Part shown: in pieces, positions 1 through 8,250 of the stretch
Layout: the number at the start of each line of letters is the position of its first letter
Position numbering within the stretch: the first letter of the stretch is position 1
Source: Streptomyces europaeiscabiei
Lineage (GTDB): Bacteria > Actinomycetota > Actinomycetes > Streptomycetales > Streptomycetaceae
NCBI RefSeq assembly: GCF_001550375.1
Contig: NZ_LRTR01000506.1
Location: 1 to 47,191 of the forward strand
DNA: 47,191 bases
Direction: 5' to 3'
The notes under the pieces: model-generated
What the model saw: only the letters and a program-made list of their open reading frames with translations
Databases searched by the model: none
What the model was told of the DNA's origin: nothing
Position numbers and translations under genes: made by a program

Positions 1-1
1 G

Positions 2-679
2 CCGGTCCAGGCGAACGCCGCGTACAGCGCCAGGGCGCTGCAGCCACCGACGACGGCGAGTCCGGTCGGGGACGCAGGGGTGCGTTCTGCGGGTGTCGCG
101 AGCCTGTCGGCGGAGGCCAGGGACGGTTCCGCGGGTGGCGGGAACCTGTCTGCGCAGGCCGTGAACCTTTCGGATGAGGCCACCAGCCTCTCGGCCGATG
201 GCCTTCGCCGCCCGGCGCGGGCGGTGGGCGCGTCGGCGGTCGGCGTGTCTCCCGCGACCACGACGCGGAGCCCTTCGGCGGACGAGGCGTCCGCTCCGCA
301 ACACGGCCCCCGCTCCTCTACGGCCCCTGGCTCCTCCGCAGCCCCTGGCTCCTCTACGGCCGCTGGTCCCTCGGCCGCGCCCAGTCCTTCGGCCGACCCC
401 CGCGCCCGCTTCCTCGATGCCCTCGCCGACCGTCTCGCCCTCGGCGCGGCCTCCGTCGTCGCCGTGCTCGACCCGGGCTGTGTGGTGCTCGGGGGTGAGG
501 TCGGGCAGGCCGGTGGGGAGGAGTTGGCTGTCAGGGTGGGCGAGCGGCTGGCGGCCATGTCGCCGTTGCCCACCGAGGTGCGGGCCAGCGGCCTGGGCGG
601 GGCCGCTGTGCTGCGCGGCGCGCTGCTCATGGCCCGGGAGGCGGCCGAGGACGAGGTGTTCGCACCGCCCGCGCGCTAG
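2..679 (+). CDS. ROK family protein, C-terminal part (5' end outside window)
   Basis: The frame is open from the left edge to a TAG at 677-679, so this is the 3' end of a longer gene. The last ~90 residues (from about 'FLDALADRLALGAASVVAVL') match the C-terminal part of ROK proteins: a helix followed by the conserved LDP..VVLGG stretch, then the terminal G..A.LRGA..MA helix. ROK proteins are sugar kinases or XylR/NagC-type sugar-responsive repressors; which one cannot be told without the N-terminus. What is odd is a Ser/Ala/Gly/Pro-rich insert of about 110 residues (positions ~80-405) built from degenerate seven-residue units such as NLSAQAV, NLSDEAT and SLSADGL. It sits where family members normally have a short linker. 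The family call is fairly safe; repressor versus kinase is open. Confidence 0.75.
   Translation, partial: PVQANAAYSARALQPPTTASPVGDAGVRSAGVASLSAEARDGSAGGGNLSAQAVNLSDEATSLSADGLRRPARAVGASAVGVSPATTTRSPSADEASAPQHGPRSSTAPGSSAAPGSSTAAGPSAAPSPSADPRARFLDALADRLALGAASVVAVLDPGCVVLGGEVGQAGGEELAVRVGERLAAMSPLPTEVRASGLGGAAVLRGALLMAREAAEDEVFAPPAR
80..205 (+). repeat. degenerate 21-bp tandem repeat inside the ROK gene
   Basis: Six consecutive 21-nt units encode VRSAGVA, SLSAEAR, DGSAGGG, NLSAQAV, NLSDEAT and SLSADGL. The heptapeptide period can be followed more weakly to about 405 (SPSADEA, RSSTAPG). The unit length is a multiple of three, so copy number changes stay in frame. Confidence 0.6.
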
Positions 680-855
680 CGGGCGCGTTTCGAGCCGGGG
701 GCTCCGAGTCCGACCCGGCGGCGCCTGTCACCGCAGGCCGCTCGACGCGACCGCCGCCGCCCCGCCCACGCGCCGGACGATCGATGTCGCCTCAGCTGGT
801 CACCTCAGCTCGTCTCCCCAGCCGGTTCCCCCTGTCGGCCGCCGAGCCGCCCGCC

Positions 856-908
856 GACACCGCAGTCTTCAGGGGGTGTCGCCGCCACCCCCTGAAGACT
901 GCGGTGTC
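856..908. terminator. bidirectional terminator hairpin between convergent genes
   Basis: A perfect 23-bp inverted repeat (arms 856-878 and 886-908, core CAGTCTTCAGGGGGTG) closes a 7-nt loop. It lies between the ROK gene ending at 679 and the opposing epimerase gene ending at 926. No U-tract follows, as is usual for Streptomyces terminators. Confidence 0.85.
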
Positions 909-925
909 GCATCCCTCCCCGCCCC

Positions 926-1684
926 TCACCCCTTCCCCCGGCCCTCACCGAACCGCTCCGCCAGGTGCTCCCCGAACGTCCCCTTGCCCACGGCCCGCCC
1001 CGGCGTGAGGTGGCCGCCGCCGCGAAAGGCCCGGTACGCCTTGCCGAACAGCGGGACGTTCAGCAGGGGGCGGCGACGGCCGGTGGCCGCGAGGTAGGCG
1101 TGGGCCAACTGGGGGAGGGTCAGGATCTCGGGGCCTCCCAGGTCCTCGACGCGGCCGGCGGGAGCGCCCACGGCCAGCTCAGCCAGGCGCTCGGCGACCT
1201 CGGCGACGGCGACGGGCTGGTCGCTCACCCCGGCGGGGAGCATCATGACCGGCGGCTTGGAAAGGCCCTGGAAGAGCATCACCACGAGATCGTGGAACTG
1301 GGTCGCGCGCAGGATCGTCCAGCCCAGCCCCGACCCCTCGACCAGCCGCTCGACGGCCAGCTTGGACCGGTAGTAGCCGAACGGCACCCGGTCCACGCCG
1401 ACGATCGAGATGTAGACCAGGTGGCGCACCCCGGCCCGCCGCGCCGCCGCGATCAGGTTCTCCGCCGCCTTCTCGTCGTCCCCGCGCGGCGACGTCGCGC
1501 AGTGCACGATCGTGTCCACCCCCGTCACGGCCGCGTCCAGCCCGCTCCCGCCCGCGAGGAGATCGACGGCGTACGGCTGCGCGTGCCGGCTGAGCACCCG
1601 CACCTCGTGCCCCTCCGCCCGCAGCCGCTCGGTGACGGGCCGGCCGAGGACGCCGGTGCCGCCGGTGACCAGGATCGTGGTCAT
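926..1684 (-). CDS. NAD(P)H-binding SDR/epimerase-like oxidoreductase (NmrA-like)
   Basis: A 252-aa protein of the atypical short-chain dehydrogenase group. The N-terminus MTTILVTGGTGVLGRPV carries the TGGTGxLG Rossmann motif for NAD(P). It lacks a typical YxxxK pair apart from a 'YYRSK' at about residue 110, so it may act as an NAD(P)-sensing or quinone-reductase-like protein of the NmrA/YwnB type rather than a classical dehydrogenase. I place the start at the ATG at 1684: AGGGG lies 9-10 nt upstream, whereas an alternative ATG at 1693 abuts that Shine-Dalgarno sequence. It is followed by the hairpin at 856-908. A broken sigma factor gene lies upstream on the same strand with a 126-nt gap; ECF41 sigma genes are often next to small oxidoreductase or carboxymuconolactone genes, so the pair may once have been functionally linked (inference). 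Confidence 0.85.
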   Translation of the reverse strand: MTTILVTGGTGVLGRPVTERLRAEGHEVRVLSRHAQPYAVDLLAGGSGLDAAVTGVDTIVHCATSPRGDDEKAAENLIAAARRAGVRHLVYISIVGVDRVPFGYYRSKLAVERLVEGSGLGWTILRATQFHDLVVMLFQGLSKPPVMMLPAGVSDQPVAVAEVAERLAELAVGAPAGRVEDLGGPEILTLPQLAHAYLAATGRRRPLLNVPLFGKAYRAFRGGGHLTPGRAVGKGTFGEHLAERFGEGRGKG

Positions 1685-1810
1685 GCTGTTCATCCCCTTC
1701 GTACGTCGGGCGCTCCCGGCCGGAAACGCCCTACGGCAGCTACGACGGGACAGCACCGGTGGAATGTGACAACCGAGGCGACCGAGCGGACCCACGCCAT
1801 CGGCGCACGG

Positions 1811-2704
1811 TCACGTCCCCATCGGCTGCCGGCCCGCGAACTCCAGCTTGTCCGGGTTCACCACGACCCGCACGTCCGTCACGACACCGCCCCGGAAGGC
1901 GAAGGACGCGGTGCCCACGAGCGCGTCCCCGGCCCTGGCGACCAGCGCGGGGAGCCGTTGACCTCGGTCACGGAGAAGTCCAGGCCGCCAGCGAACCGTT
2001 CCCGGCCGCCGGCCACCAGTCGCAGCACCTTCTCCCGTCCCTCGACCGGCCGCCGCGCCGCGCTGACCCCGTCGCCGCCGCCGTCCGACCACCAGGTCAC
2101 GTCCTCGGCGAGGATCTTCTCCGGCCCGGCCATGTCCCCGTGCTGCGCCGCCGGGAGGAAGGACTCCACCAGCCCGGCCCGCCGCTGCGGTGCCGGCTCG
2201 AACCGGGCCTCCGGCACCGCCACCCGCCCCGCCGCACGCCGGTGCGGGTGACGGCAGTTGGCCTCGGTCAGGTCAAGGACGGCCGCGATCTCCCGGTACC
2301 CGTACGCGAACGCCTCCCGCAGTACGTACAACGGCCCTCTCGGTCGGGGTGAGCCGCTCCAGCAGGACCAGGAGCGCGAACGAGACCGCGTCGCGCTGCT
2401 CGGCCGACTCCAGCGGGCCCAGGGTGCCGCCGGAGGTAAGGACCGGCTCCGGCAGCCAGGTCCCCGTGTACCGCTCGCGGCGTGCCCGCGCGGAGGTCAG
2501 CCGGGTGAGGCAGAGATCGGTGACGACCTTGGCGAGTCAGGCGCCGGGCTGTTCGATGACCGTACGGTCGGCGCCGCTGAAGCGCAGATACGTGTCCTGC
2601 ACGGCGTCCTCGGCGTCCGCGGCGGAGCCCAGCAGACGGCAGGCCAGGCCGAACAGGCGGGTGCGGTGCGTTTCGAACTCGTCGGCGGCAGTGGTCGTCG
2701 TCAC
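1811..2704 (-). pseudogene. ECF41/SigJ-like RNA polymerase sigma factor, disrupted
   Basis: Read from GTG 2704 the product begins like SigJ (sigma-2 helices with LFGLACRLLGSAADAEDAVQ), continues through a sigma-4 HTH (REAFAYGYREIAAVLDLTEA) and ends in the SnoaL-like C-terminal domain typical of ECF41 (WWSDGGG). Three lesions break it. First, an in-frame TGA at 2537-2539 stands where the family usually has an aromatic residue between PGA and LAKVV. Second, there is one extra base at about 2330-2332, just before YVLREAF. Third, one base is missing at about 1949-1953, after VNGSP, which moves the last ~47 residues (LVARAGDALVG...) to another frame. Protein similarity continues across each break. 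The ECF41 identity comes from domain order and motifs; no SigJ product can be made unless these are sequencing errors. Confidence 0.8.
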
Positions 2705-2858
2705 GCCCCACGCACCCGGAGCGCACGCCCCACCCTCCCGGAGCGCACACCCGCGCCCTCCCGGAGACCGCCGGGAGACACATGAGTGGGACCCGGCGAC
2801 GGGGCAAGGGCCGTCGTCACCGCCGCCGGGCCGTTCGAGGCGGGTACCGCGACCGCAG

Positions 2859-2896
2859 ACTTTAAAAGGACTAGACCAGGCCGGTCAATGGGTCGG
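2859..2896 (-). promoter_or_regulatory. chitinase-type promoter with DasR-like (dre) core
   Basis: On the minus strand a TTGACC -35 (2883-2888) and a TAAAGT -10 (2859-2864) are 18 nt apart. The spacer holds TGGTCTAGTCC, close to the DasR site consensus (A[C/G]TGGTCTAGACCA[G/C]T). The 30 nt at 2867-2896 match 25 of 30 positions, without gaps, to the promoter of the chitinase at 17971-18000. It points at the broken sigma factor gene, with a ~150-nt leader. Confidence 0.55.
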
Positions 2897-3065
2897 CTCT
2901 CTTGCGGACGCCGTCGCCGTCACGGAAGTTGACCCTTGGTCAGTGATACCGAACCCCGTCGGCTCCCGCTGGAGAAGTCCAGTGACGCGTCCTGTGAGCC
3001 ACCCCACATCCCTCACTCGCATGGGTGTCGACCGGGCGTGGCACACTGGCCGTGTACCAGAAGCA

Positions 3066-3192
3066 GCGCACTCCGGGGTCGGTGAAAGTCCGAACCGGCG
3101 GTTACAGTCCGCGACCCGGTCGCTTCCAGCGGCCGGTTGACCAGGTGGAATTCCTGGACCGACGGTTAAAGTCCGGATGGGAGGCAGTGCGC
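3066..3192 (+). promoter_or_regulatory. FMN riboswitch (RFN element)
   Basis: The conserved RFN blocks are all present in order: GGTGAAAGTCCGAACCGGCG (3081-3100), AGTCCGCGA, GGTGGAATTCCTGGACCGAC (3144-3163) and the block ending in AAAGTCCGGATGGGAGGCAG. The closing P1 helix pairs 3066-3072 (GCGCACT) with 3186-3192 (AGTGCGC). It precedes ribE by about 160 nt and should switch the rib operon off when FMN is bound. Confidence 0.97.
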
Positions 3193-3229
3193 GGCGGGCG
3201 GGCATTCGTGCGCGCCGCCGTCTGTTTTT
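3191..3229 (+). terminator. riboswitch expression platform, intrinsic terminator-like hairpin
   Basis: Directly after the aptamer, CGGCGG (3192-3197) pairs with CCGCCG (3215-3220), with further GCG/CGC pairs across one bulge, and the stem is followed by TCTGTTTTT (3221-3229). The 3' strand of P1 and the first bases of this stem overlap, as expected for a mutually exclusive switch. A run of five Ts is rare in this GC-rich sequence. Confidence 0.7.
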
Positions 3230-3350
3230 GGCCTACCCCGACAGGGGTGGGTCTTCTACGCGGCGTCGCTCCCTGTGCCGCTGTCCGCTCATGTCTGTCT
3301 CTTCGACAGCCCCGGAGTCCGTGCCCCAATGTGGCAGGAGGACCCGGGAA

Positions 3351-3983
3351 GTGTTCACCGGAATCGTCGAAGAGCTGGGTGAGGTCACCGCCGTCGAGAA
3401 GCTCGGCGACTCCTCCCGCTTCCGTCTGCGCGGCCCCGTCGTCACACAGGGCGCGCGCCACGGCGACTCCATCGCCGTCAACGGTGTCTGTCTCACAGTC
3501 GTGGAGCACGAGGACGACTGGTTCACCGCCGACGTCATGGCGGAGAGCCTCGAACGCTCCAGCCTCGGCGCCCTCACCGCCGGCTCCCGCGTCAACCTCG
3601 AACGCCCCATGGCCGTCGGCGACCGCCTCGGCGGTCACATCGTGCAGGGCCACGTCGACGGCACGGGCGAGATCATCGAGCGCAAGCCGTCCGAGAACTG
3701 GGAGATCGTCAAGATCTCGCTCCCGGCGGACCTCACGCGGTACGTCGTCGAGAAGGGCTCCATCACCGTCGACGGCATCAGCCTCACCGTCGTCGACGCC
3801 GGCCCCGACCACTTCACCGTCAGCCTCATCCCGACCACCCTCGACCTGACCACGCTCGGCCGCAAGCAGCCCGGCGACCCGGTCAACCTCGAGGTCGACG
3901 TCATCGCCAAGTACGTCGAGCGGCTGCTCGGCGCACGGGGAGCGGACACCCAGGGGATCGGTATTCCGGGGGAGGCGCGGTGA
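3351..3983 (+). CDS. ribE: riboflavin synthase, alpha subunit
   Basis: A 210-aa enzyme that converts two 6,7-dimethyl-8-ribityllumazines to riboflavin plus the pyrimidine precursor, the last step of riboflavin synthesis. It has the two tandem lumazine-binding barrels of the family: barrel 1 begins [12 protein letters not shown], barrel 2 near [14 protein letters not shown] (about residue 97). I chose the GTG at 3351 because AGGAGGA (3336-3342) sits 8 nt upstream and MFTGIVE is the canonical N-terminus; the frame is open further upstream, but that stretch is riboswitch. The stop overlaps the start of ribM (GTGA), so translation is probably coupled. Expression is governed by the FMN riboswitch upstream. 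Length is normal for the family. Confidence 0.97.
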   Translation: MFTGIVEELGEVTAVEKLGDSSRFRLRGPVVTQGARHGDSIAVNGVCLTVVEHEDDWFTADVMAESLERSSLGALTAGSRVNLERPMAVGDRLGGHIVQGHVDGTGEIIERKPSENWEIVKISLPADLTRYVVEKGSITVDGISLTVVDAGPDHFTVSLIPTTLDLTTLGRKQPGDPVNLEVDVIAKYVERLLGARGADTQGIGIPGEAR

Positions 3984-4612
3984 ACTCGCTGAACACCGTC
4001 GCCTTCACCGCGTTCGGCCAGCAGATCCTCTGGTCGGACATGATCGGCAACATCCTCGGTCTGATCGCCCTCGCCCTCGGCGCGATCCGCTCCATCTGGA
4101 ACTGGCCCGTACAGTTCCTCTCCGGCCTCGTCCTCTTCGGCGCCTTCGTCGGCCATCTGACCGGCAGCGCCGGCAAGCAGGTCATCGTCATGGCCGTCGC
4201 CGCGTACGGCTGGTGGCAGTGGAACCGTACGAAGGGGCAGTCCTCGGACGGCGCCATCACCCCGCGCTTCGCCACCTGGCGCGAGCGCGGCTACCTCATC
4301 GCCGGTGCCGTGCTCGGCACGCTCGCCGTCGCGGGCCTCTTCACCGCGTTCCCCACCCTGTCCTGGGACCCCTGGCCGGACGCGTACATCTTCACCGGCA
4401 CCATCGTCGCCATGTACGCCCAGGCGCGCGGCATGGTCGAGTTCTGGTTCGCCTGGCTGCTCGTCGACCTGGTCGGCGTCCCGCTCAACTTCGCCAACGG
4501 CTACGCCTTCTCCGGATTCGTCTACATCATCTACGGCGCGCTCGTCCTGTGGGGCATGCGCGACTGGTGGCTGCGCTCCCGCAAGCCCGCCCTGGAAGGA
4601 GCCCCCGCATGA
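3980..4612 (+). CDS. ribM: riboflavin transporter RibM (PnuC-like family)
   Basis: A 210-aa polytopic membrane protein with about six or seven hydrophobic helices and the PnuC-type features [10 protein letters not shown] and [10 protein letters not shown] (the WxxWxxW-like stretch). PnuC proteins take up vitamin precursors as facilitators. Homologues in actinobacterial riboflavin operons (RibM/PnuX) take up riboflavin and roseoflavin, and the position here inside an FMN-riboswitch-controlled rib operon supports that substrate over nicotinamide riboside. The GTG start overlaps the ribE stop, and the stop overlaps the ribBA start (ATGA), so all three are coupled. Confidence 0.9.
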   Translation: MNSLNTVAFTAFGQQILWSDMIGNILGLIALALGAIRSIWNWPVQFLSGLVLFGAFVGHLTGSAGKQVIVMAVAAYGWWQWNRTKGQSSDGAITPRFATWRERGYLIAGAVLGTLAVAGLFTAFPTLSWDPWPDAYIFTGTIVAMYAQARGMVEFWFAWLLVDLVGVPLNFANGYAFSGFVYIIYGALVLWGMRDWWLRSRKPALEGAPA

Positions 4613-5898
4613 CCACGGCGCCGATCCTGTACAGCACCGACGACATCGAGAACTTCGGGCTCGACCCCGTCGAGCAGGCCATCGCGGACATCGCGGCGGG
4701 CCGCCCGGTCGTGGTCGTCGACGACGAGGACCGCGAGAACGAGGGCGACCTCGTCATCGCCGCCGAGAAGGCCACCCCCGAGATCGTCGCCTTCATGATG
4801 AGCGAGTGCCGGGGCATGATCTGCGCCCCCATGGAGGGCGACGAACTGGAGCGGCTCGAACTGCCGCAGATGGTGCAGCAGAACACCGAGTCCATGCGCA
4901 CCGCCTTCACCGTCACGGTCGACGCGGCCCCGCAGCACGGCGTCACCACCGGCATCTCCGCCTCCGACCGCGCCACCACCCTCCAGCTCCTGGCGAGCGG
5001 CTCGGCCGAGCCGGGCGACTTCGTCCGCCCCGGCCACATCTTCCCGCTCCGCGCCCGGACCGGCGGAGTGCTCGTGCGCAACGGTCATACGGAGGCCGCC
5101 GTCGACCTCGCCCGCCTCGCGGGCCTGCGCCCGGCCGGCGCGATCGTCGAGATCGCCGGCGAGGACGGCCGCATGCTGCGCCTCCCCGAACTGATCCCGT
5201 TCGCCCGCAAGCACGGCCTGACGATCATCTCCATCGAGGACCTCATCGCCTACCGCCGCTCGGCCGAACCCACCGTCAAGCGTGAGGCGAAGACCCGACT
5301 CCCCACCTCCTTCGGCGACTTCACGGCGTACGGCTACCGCTCCACCGTCGACGGCGTCGAGCACGTCGCCCTCGTCCAAGGCGAGATCGGTGACGGCGAG
5401 GACGTCCTCGTCCGCGTCCACTCCGAATGCCTCACCGGCGACATCTTCCACTCGCTGCGCTGCGACTGCGGCCCCCAGCTCCAGACCTCCCTCGAACGCA
5501 TCGCCACCGAGGGCCGGGGCGTAGTCGTCTATCTGCGCGGCCACGAGGGCCGCGGCATCGGACTGCTGTCCAAGCTGCGCGCCTACGAACTCCAGGAGCG
5601 TGGCCGCGACACCCTCGACGCCAACCTGGAGCTGGGCCTGCCCGCCGACGCCCGGGACTACGGCGCCGGCGCGCAGATCCTCCAGGACCTGGGCGTCCGC
5701 AGCCTGCGCCTGATGACCAACAACCCCGAGAAGACCGACGCCCTCGTCCGCCACGGCCTGGCCGTCACCGACCGCGAACCGATGCCGGTCCGCGCGGGCG
5801 AGCACAACCTCCGCTATCTGCGCACCAAGCGGGACCGGATGGGCCACGACCTGCCCTGGCTGGACACGACCACCACGTCCACCTGCGGCAACCAGTAA
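4609..5898 (+). CDS. ribBA: bifunctional 3,4-dihydroxy-2-butanone-4-phosphate synthase / GTP cyclohydrolase II
   Basis: A 429-aa fusion that catalyses both entry steps of riboflavin synthesis. The N-terminal half (to about residue 215) is the RibB domain, with the acidic metal-binding loop [10 protein letters not shown] (about 38-47) and substrate-loop residues in [13 protein letters not shown]. The C-terminal half is GTP cyclohydrolase II, with zinc cysteines in [17 protein letters not shown] and the GHEGRGIGL catalytic loop. The ATG at 4609 overlaps the ribM stop and has GGAAGGA about 10 nt upstream. Length matches typical actinobacterial RibBA, and all key residues seem intact in both halves. 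Confidence 0.97.
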   Translation: MTTAPILYSTDDIENFGLDPVEQAIADIAAGRPVVVVDDEDRENEGDLVIAAEKATPEIVAFMMSECRGMICAPMEGDELERLELPQMVQQNTESMRTAFTVTVDAAPQHGVTTGISASDRATTLQLLASGSAEPGDFVRPGHIFPLRARTGGVLVRNGHTEAAVDLARLAGLRPAGAIVEIAGEDGRMLRLPELIPFARKHGLTIISIEDLIAYRRSAEPTVKREAKTRLPTSFGDFTAYGYRSTVDGVEHVALVQGEIGDGEDVLVRVHSECLTGDIFHSLRCDCGPQLQTSLERIATEGRGVVVYLRGHEGRGIGLLSKLRAYELQERGRDTLDANLELGLPADARDYGAGAQILQDLGVRSLRLMTNNPEKTDALVRHGLAVTDREPMPVRAGEHNLRYLRTKRDRMGHDLPWLDTTTTSTCGNQ

Positions 5899-5947
5899 CA
5901 CCAGCGGCAAGACGAACGAGCAAGAGTTCCAGGAACCAAGGAGCAAC

Positions 5948-6433
5948 GTGAGCGGCAAGGGCGCACCCGAACTGTCCGTACGCAACTGTGGCGACCTGCG
6001 CGTCGCGGTCATCGCGGCCCAGTGGCACGAGAAGGTGATGGACGGCCTCGTCGAAGGCGCCCTGCGCGCCCTGCGCGACCTGGGCATCGACGAGCCGACC
6101 CTCCTGCGGGTCCCCGGCAGCTGGGAACTCCCCGTCGTCGCCAAGGTCCTCGCGGGCCGCGGCTACGACGCGATCGTCGCCCTCGGCGTCGTCATCCGCG
6201 GCGGCACCCCCCACTTCGAGTACGTGTGCCACGGCGTCACCCAGGGCCTCACCCAGGTCTCCGTCGACACCGGCGTCCCCATCGGCTTCGGCGTACTGAC
6301 CTGCGACACCGAGGAACAGGCCCTGGACCGGGCGGGCATCGAGGGCTCGAACGAGGACAAGGGCCACGAGGCGGTGACGGCGGCCGTGGCGACGGCGGCC
6401 ACCCTCCGCTCAGTATCTGAACCCTGGCGCTGA
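5948..6433 (+). CDS. ribH: 6,7-dimethyl-8-ribityllumazine synthase
   Basis: A 161-aa lumazine synthase condensing 5-amino-6-ribitylaminouracil with dihydroxybutanone phosphate. Diagnostic motifs are [25 protein letters not shown] (with the catalytic His in the family's PHFE/THFD position) and [18 protein letters not shown]. The start is the GTG at 5948, with AAGGAG a few nt upstream in an otherwise A-rich 49-nt gap after ribBA. It ends the riboflavin operon: ribE-ribM-ribBA-ribH covers the committed steps except the deaminase/reductase (RibD/RibG) and the phosphatase, which are not in the window. Confidence 0.97.
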   Translation: MSGKGAPELSVRNCGDLRVAVIAAQWHEKVMDGLVEGALRALRDLGIDEPTLLRVPGSWELPVVAKVLAGRGYDAIVALGVVIRGGTPHFEYVCHGVTQGLTQVSVDTGVPIGFGVLTCDTEEQALDRAGIEGSNEDKGHEAVTAAVATAATLRSVSEPWR

Positions 6434-6467
6434 GACACGGGCGGTTGCGCGTAGGCTGAGCCTCACC

Positions 6468-6740
6468 ATGTCCAAGAAGACGTTCGAGGAGCTGTTCACC
6501 GAGCTCCAGCACAAGGCCGCCACCGGCGACCCCGCCACTTCCCGCACCGCAGAGCTGGTCGAGAAGGGCGTCCATGCCATCGGCAAGAAGGTCGTCGAAG
6601 AGGCCGCCGAGGTCTGGATGGCCGCCGAGTACGAGGGCAAGGAAGCGGCCGCCGAGGAGATCTCGCAGCTGCTGTACCACGTCCAGGTGATGATGGTCGC
6701 CCGCGGCATCTCCCTGGACGACGTGTACGCCCACCTCTGA
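6468..6740 (+). CDS. hisE: phosphoribosyl-ATP diphosphatase
   Basis: A 90-aa all-alpha NTP pyrophosphohydrolase of the MazG superfamily that hydrolyses phosphoribosyl-ATP to phosphoribosyl-AMP, step 2 of histidine synthesis. The acidic helix motif [20 protein letters not shown] with the paired glutamates is the Mg-binding site. No Shine-Dalgarno sequence precedes the ATG; a TAGGCT -10-like hexamer at 6452-6457 would put the transcript start within a few bases of the ATG, suggesting a leaderless or near-leaderless mRNA (inference). hisG follows 49 nt later. Confidence 0.96.
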   Translation: MSKKTFEELFTELQHKAATGDPATSRTAELVEKGVHAIGKKVVEEAAEVWMAAEYEGKEAAAEEISQLLYHVQVMMVARGISLDDVYAHL

Positions 6741-6789
6741 GCCACACCCAGCATTCAATCCCAACATACGAACGAAGGAAGCTCGCCTC

Positions 6790-7647
6790 ATGCTGCGCAT
6801 CGCCGTCCCCAACAAGGGTTCCCTGTCCGGACCTGCGGGGGAGATGCTGCATGAGGCCGGCTACCAGCAGCGCCGGGAGTCCAAGGAGCTGCGGATCGTC
6901 GACCCGGTCAACGAGGTGGAGTTCTTCTACCTCCGCCCCCGCGACATCGCGATCTACGTCTCCTCCGGCCGGCTCGACATCGGCATCACCGGCCGCGACC
7001 TGCTGATCGACTCCGGCGCCAAGGCCGAGGAGATCCTCCCGCTCGGCTTCGCCCGCTCCACCTTCCAGTTCGCCGCCAAGCCGGGCACGGCGAACGGCGT
7101 CGCGGACCTGAAGGGCAAGACGGTCGCCACCTCCTACGAGGGGATCGTCGCGGGGCACCTCGCCGACCACGGCGTCGACGCCTCCGTCGTCCACCTCGAC
7201 GGCGCCGTGGAGACCGCCATCGAGCTGGGCGTCGCCGAGGTCATCGCCGACGTCGTCGAGACGGGCACCTCGCTGCGCAACGCGGGACTGGAGGTCTTCG
7301 GCGACCCGATCATGAAGTCCGAGGCCGTCGTCATCCGCCGTGTGGGCGCCGACACCGACACGGAGAACGAGCCCAAGGTGCAGCAGTTCCTGCGCCGCCT
7401 CCAGGGCGTCCTCGTGGCCCGGACCTACGTGATGATGGACTACGACTGCCGCGTCGAGCAGCTGGAGAAGGCCGTCGCGCTCACGCCGGGTCTGGAGTCC
7501 CCGACCGTCTCGCCGCTGCACAACGAGGGCTGGGTCGCCGTGCGCGCCATGGTCCCGGCCAAGGAGGCCCAGCGGATCATGGACGACCTGTACGACATCG
7601 GCGCCCGGGCCATCCTGACCACCGCCATCCACGCCTGCCGCCTCTGA
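6790..7647 (+). CDS. hisG: ATP phosphoribosyltransferase, long form
   Basis: A 285-aa enzyme for the first committed step of histidine synthesis (ATP + PRPP to phosphoribosyl-ATP). The N-terminal MLRIAVPNKGSLSGPA and DIGITGRDLLIDSG segments are the catalytic, periplasmic-binding-protein-like lobes. The C-terminal ~75 residues (from ARTYVMMDYDCR) form the ferredoxin-like regulatory domain of the hexameric long form, which is inhibited by histidine and needs no HisZ. A good GAAGGA site lies upstream of the ATG. hisE-hisG side by side, away from the main his cluster, is the usual actinobacterial arrangement. Confidence 0.97.
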   Translation: MLRIAVPNKGSLSGPAGEMLHEAGYQQRRESKELRIVDPVNEVEFFYLRPRDIAIYVSSGRLDIGITGRDLLIDSGAKAEEILPLGFARSTFQFAAKPGTANGVADLKGKTVATSYEGIVAGHLADHGVDASVVHLDGAVETAIELGVAEVIADVVETGTSLRNAGLEVFGDPIMKSEAVVIRRVGADTDTENEPKVQQFLRRLQGVLVARTYVMMDYDCRVEQLEKAVALTPGLESPTVSPLHNEGWVAVRAMVPAKEAQRIMDDLYDIGARAILTTAIHACRL

Positions 7648-7667
7648 CGGCCGGGGAGTCGTACGCC

Positions 7668-8132
7668 ATGCCGGACCAGTCCTCCCTCCCCGCCCTGCCG
7701 GTCACTTTTCGGCCCGGCCGCACCCGGGCCGTGCTGCTGTGCGCCGCGGGCGCGATCTTCGTGGTCATCACGGTGGTCGGACTGCTGCTGCCGAATCTCG
7801 GTCCGGGGGAGCGGCTCAGTTTCGTCTTCACGGCCGCCATGCTCGCCGGGGTGCTGGGCATGCTCTCCCGGCCCCGGGTGGTCGCCGACGACTCCGGTGT
7901 GACCGTCGTCAACATCGCCGGCAGGCGCCGTCTGGGCTGGGCGGAGATCGTGCAGGTGAACCTGCGGTCCGGCGACCCCTGGGTCTTCCTCGACCTCACC
8001 GACGGCACCAGCCTGCCCGCGCTCGGCATCCAGCCGGGCATCGCCAAGCAGCACGCCATCGAGGACGCCAGGACCCTTCGGGCGCTGGTGGAGGCCCGGT
8101 CGGTCACCGAGCCCGAGCAGCGCCAGGGCTGA
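7668..8132 (+). CDS. PH domain-containing membrane protein
   Basis: A 154-aa protein with two hydrophobic helices near the N-terminus (about 22-44 and 52-66) followed by a bacterial PH-like domain whose core reads 'GVTVVNIAGRRRLGWAEIVQVNL...DGTSLPALGIQ'. The domain would lie in the cytoplasm. The start ATG has GGGGAG at proper spacing, 20 nt after hisG, so it probably shares the hisE-hisG transcript. The role of such PH-domain proteins in actinobacteria is not established, and nothing here links it mechanistically to histidine synthesis. Confidence 0.85.
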   Translation: MPDQSSLPALPVTFRPGRTRAVLLCAAGAIFVVITVVGLLLPNLGPGERLSFVFTAAMLAGVLGMLSRPRVVADDSGVTVVNIAGRRRLGWAEIVQVNLRSGDPWVFLDLTDGTSLPALGIQPGIAKQHAIEDARTLRALVEARSVTEPEQRQG

Positions 8133-8250
8133 CCCGGCTCCGTGCCGGGGACGGTGGGGCCGCGCGTCGGGGACGGCCCCGAGCAAGATCAGGTCCGACT
8201 CAGGGCCGTCGCCCCTGCCGCACCGGCCCATGTCTTGATTAATCTGTTCA

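Noticed and set aside
3028..3047. Housekeeping promoter for the rib operon (TCGACC and CACACT)
   Set aside because: The two hexamers are only 8 nt apart, so they do not form a usable -35/-10 pair; the true promoter is not identified.
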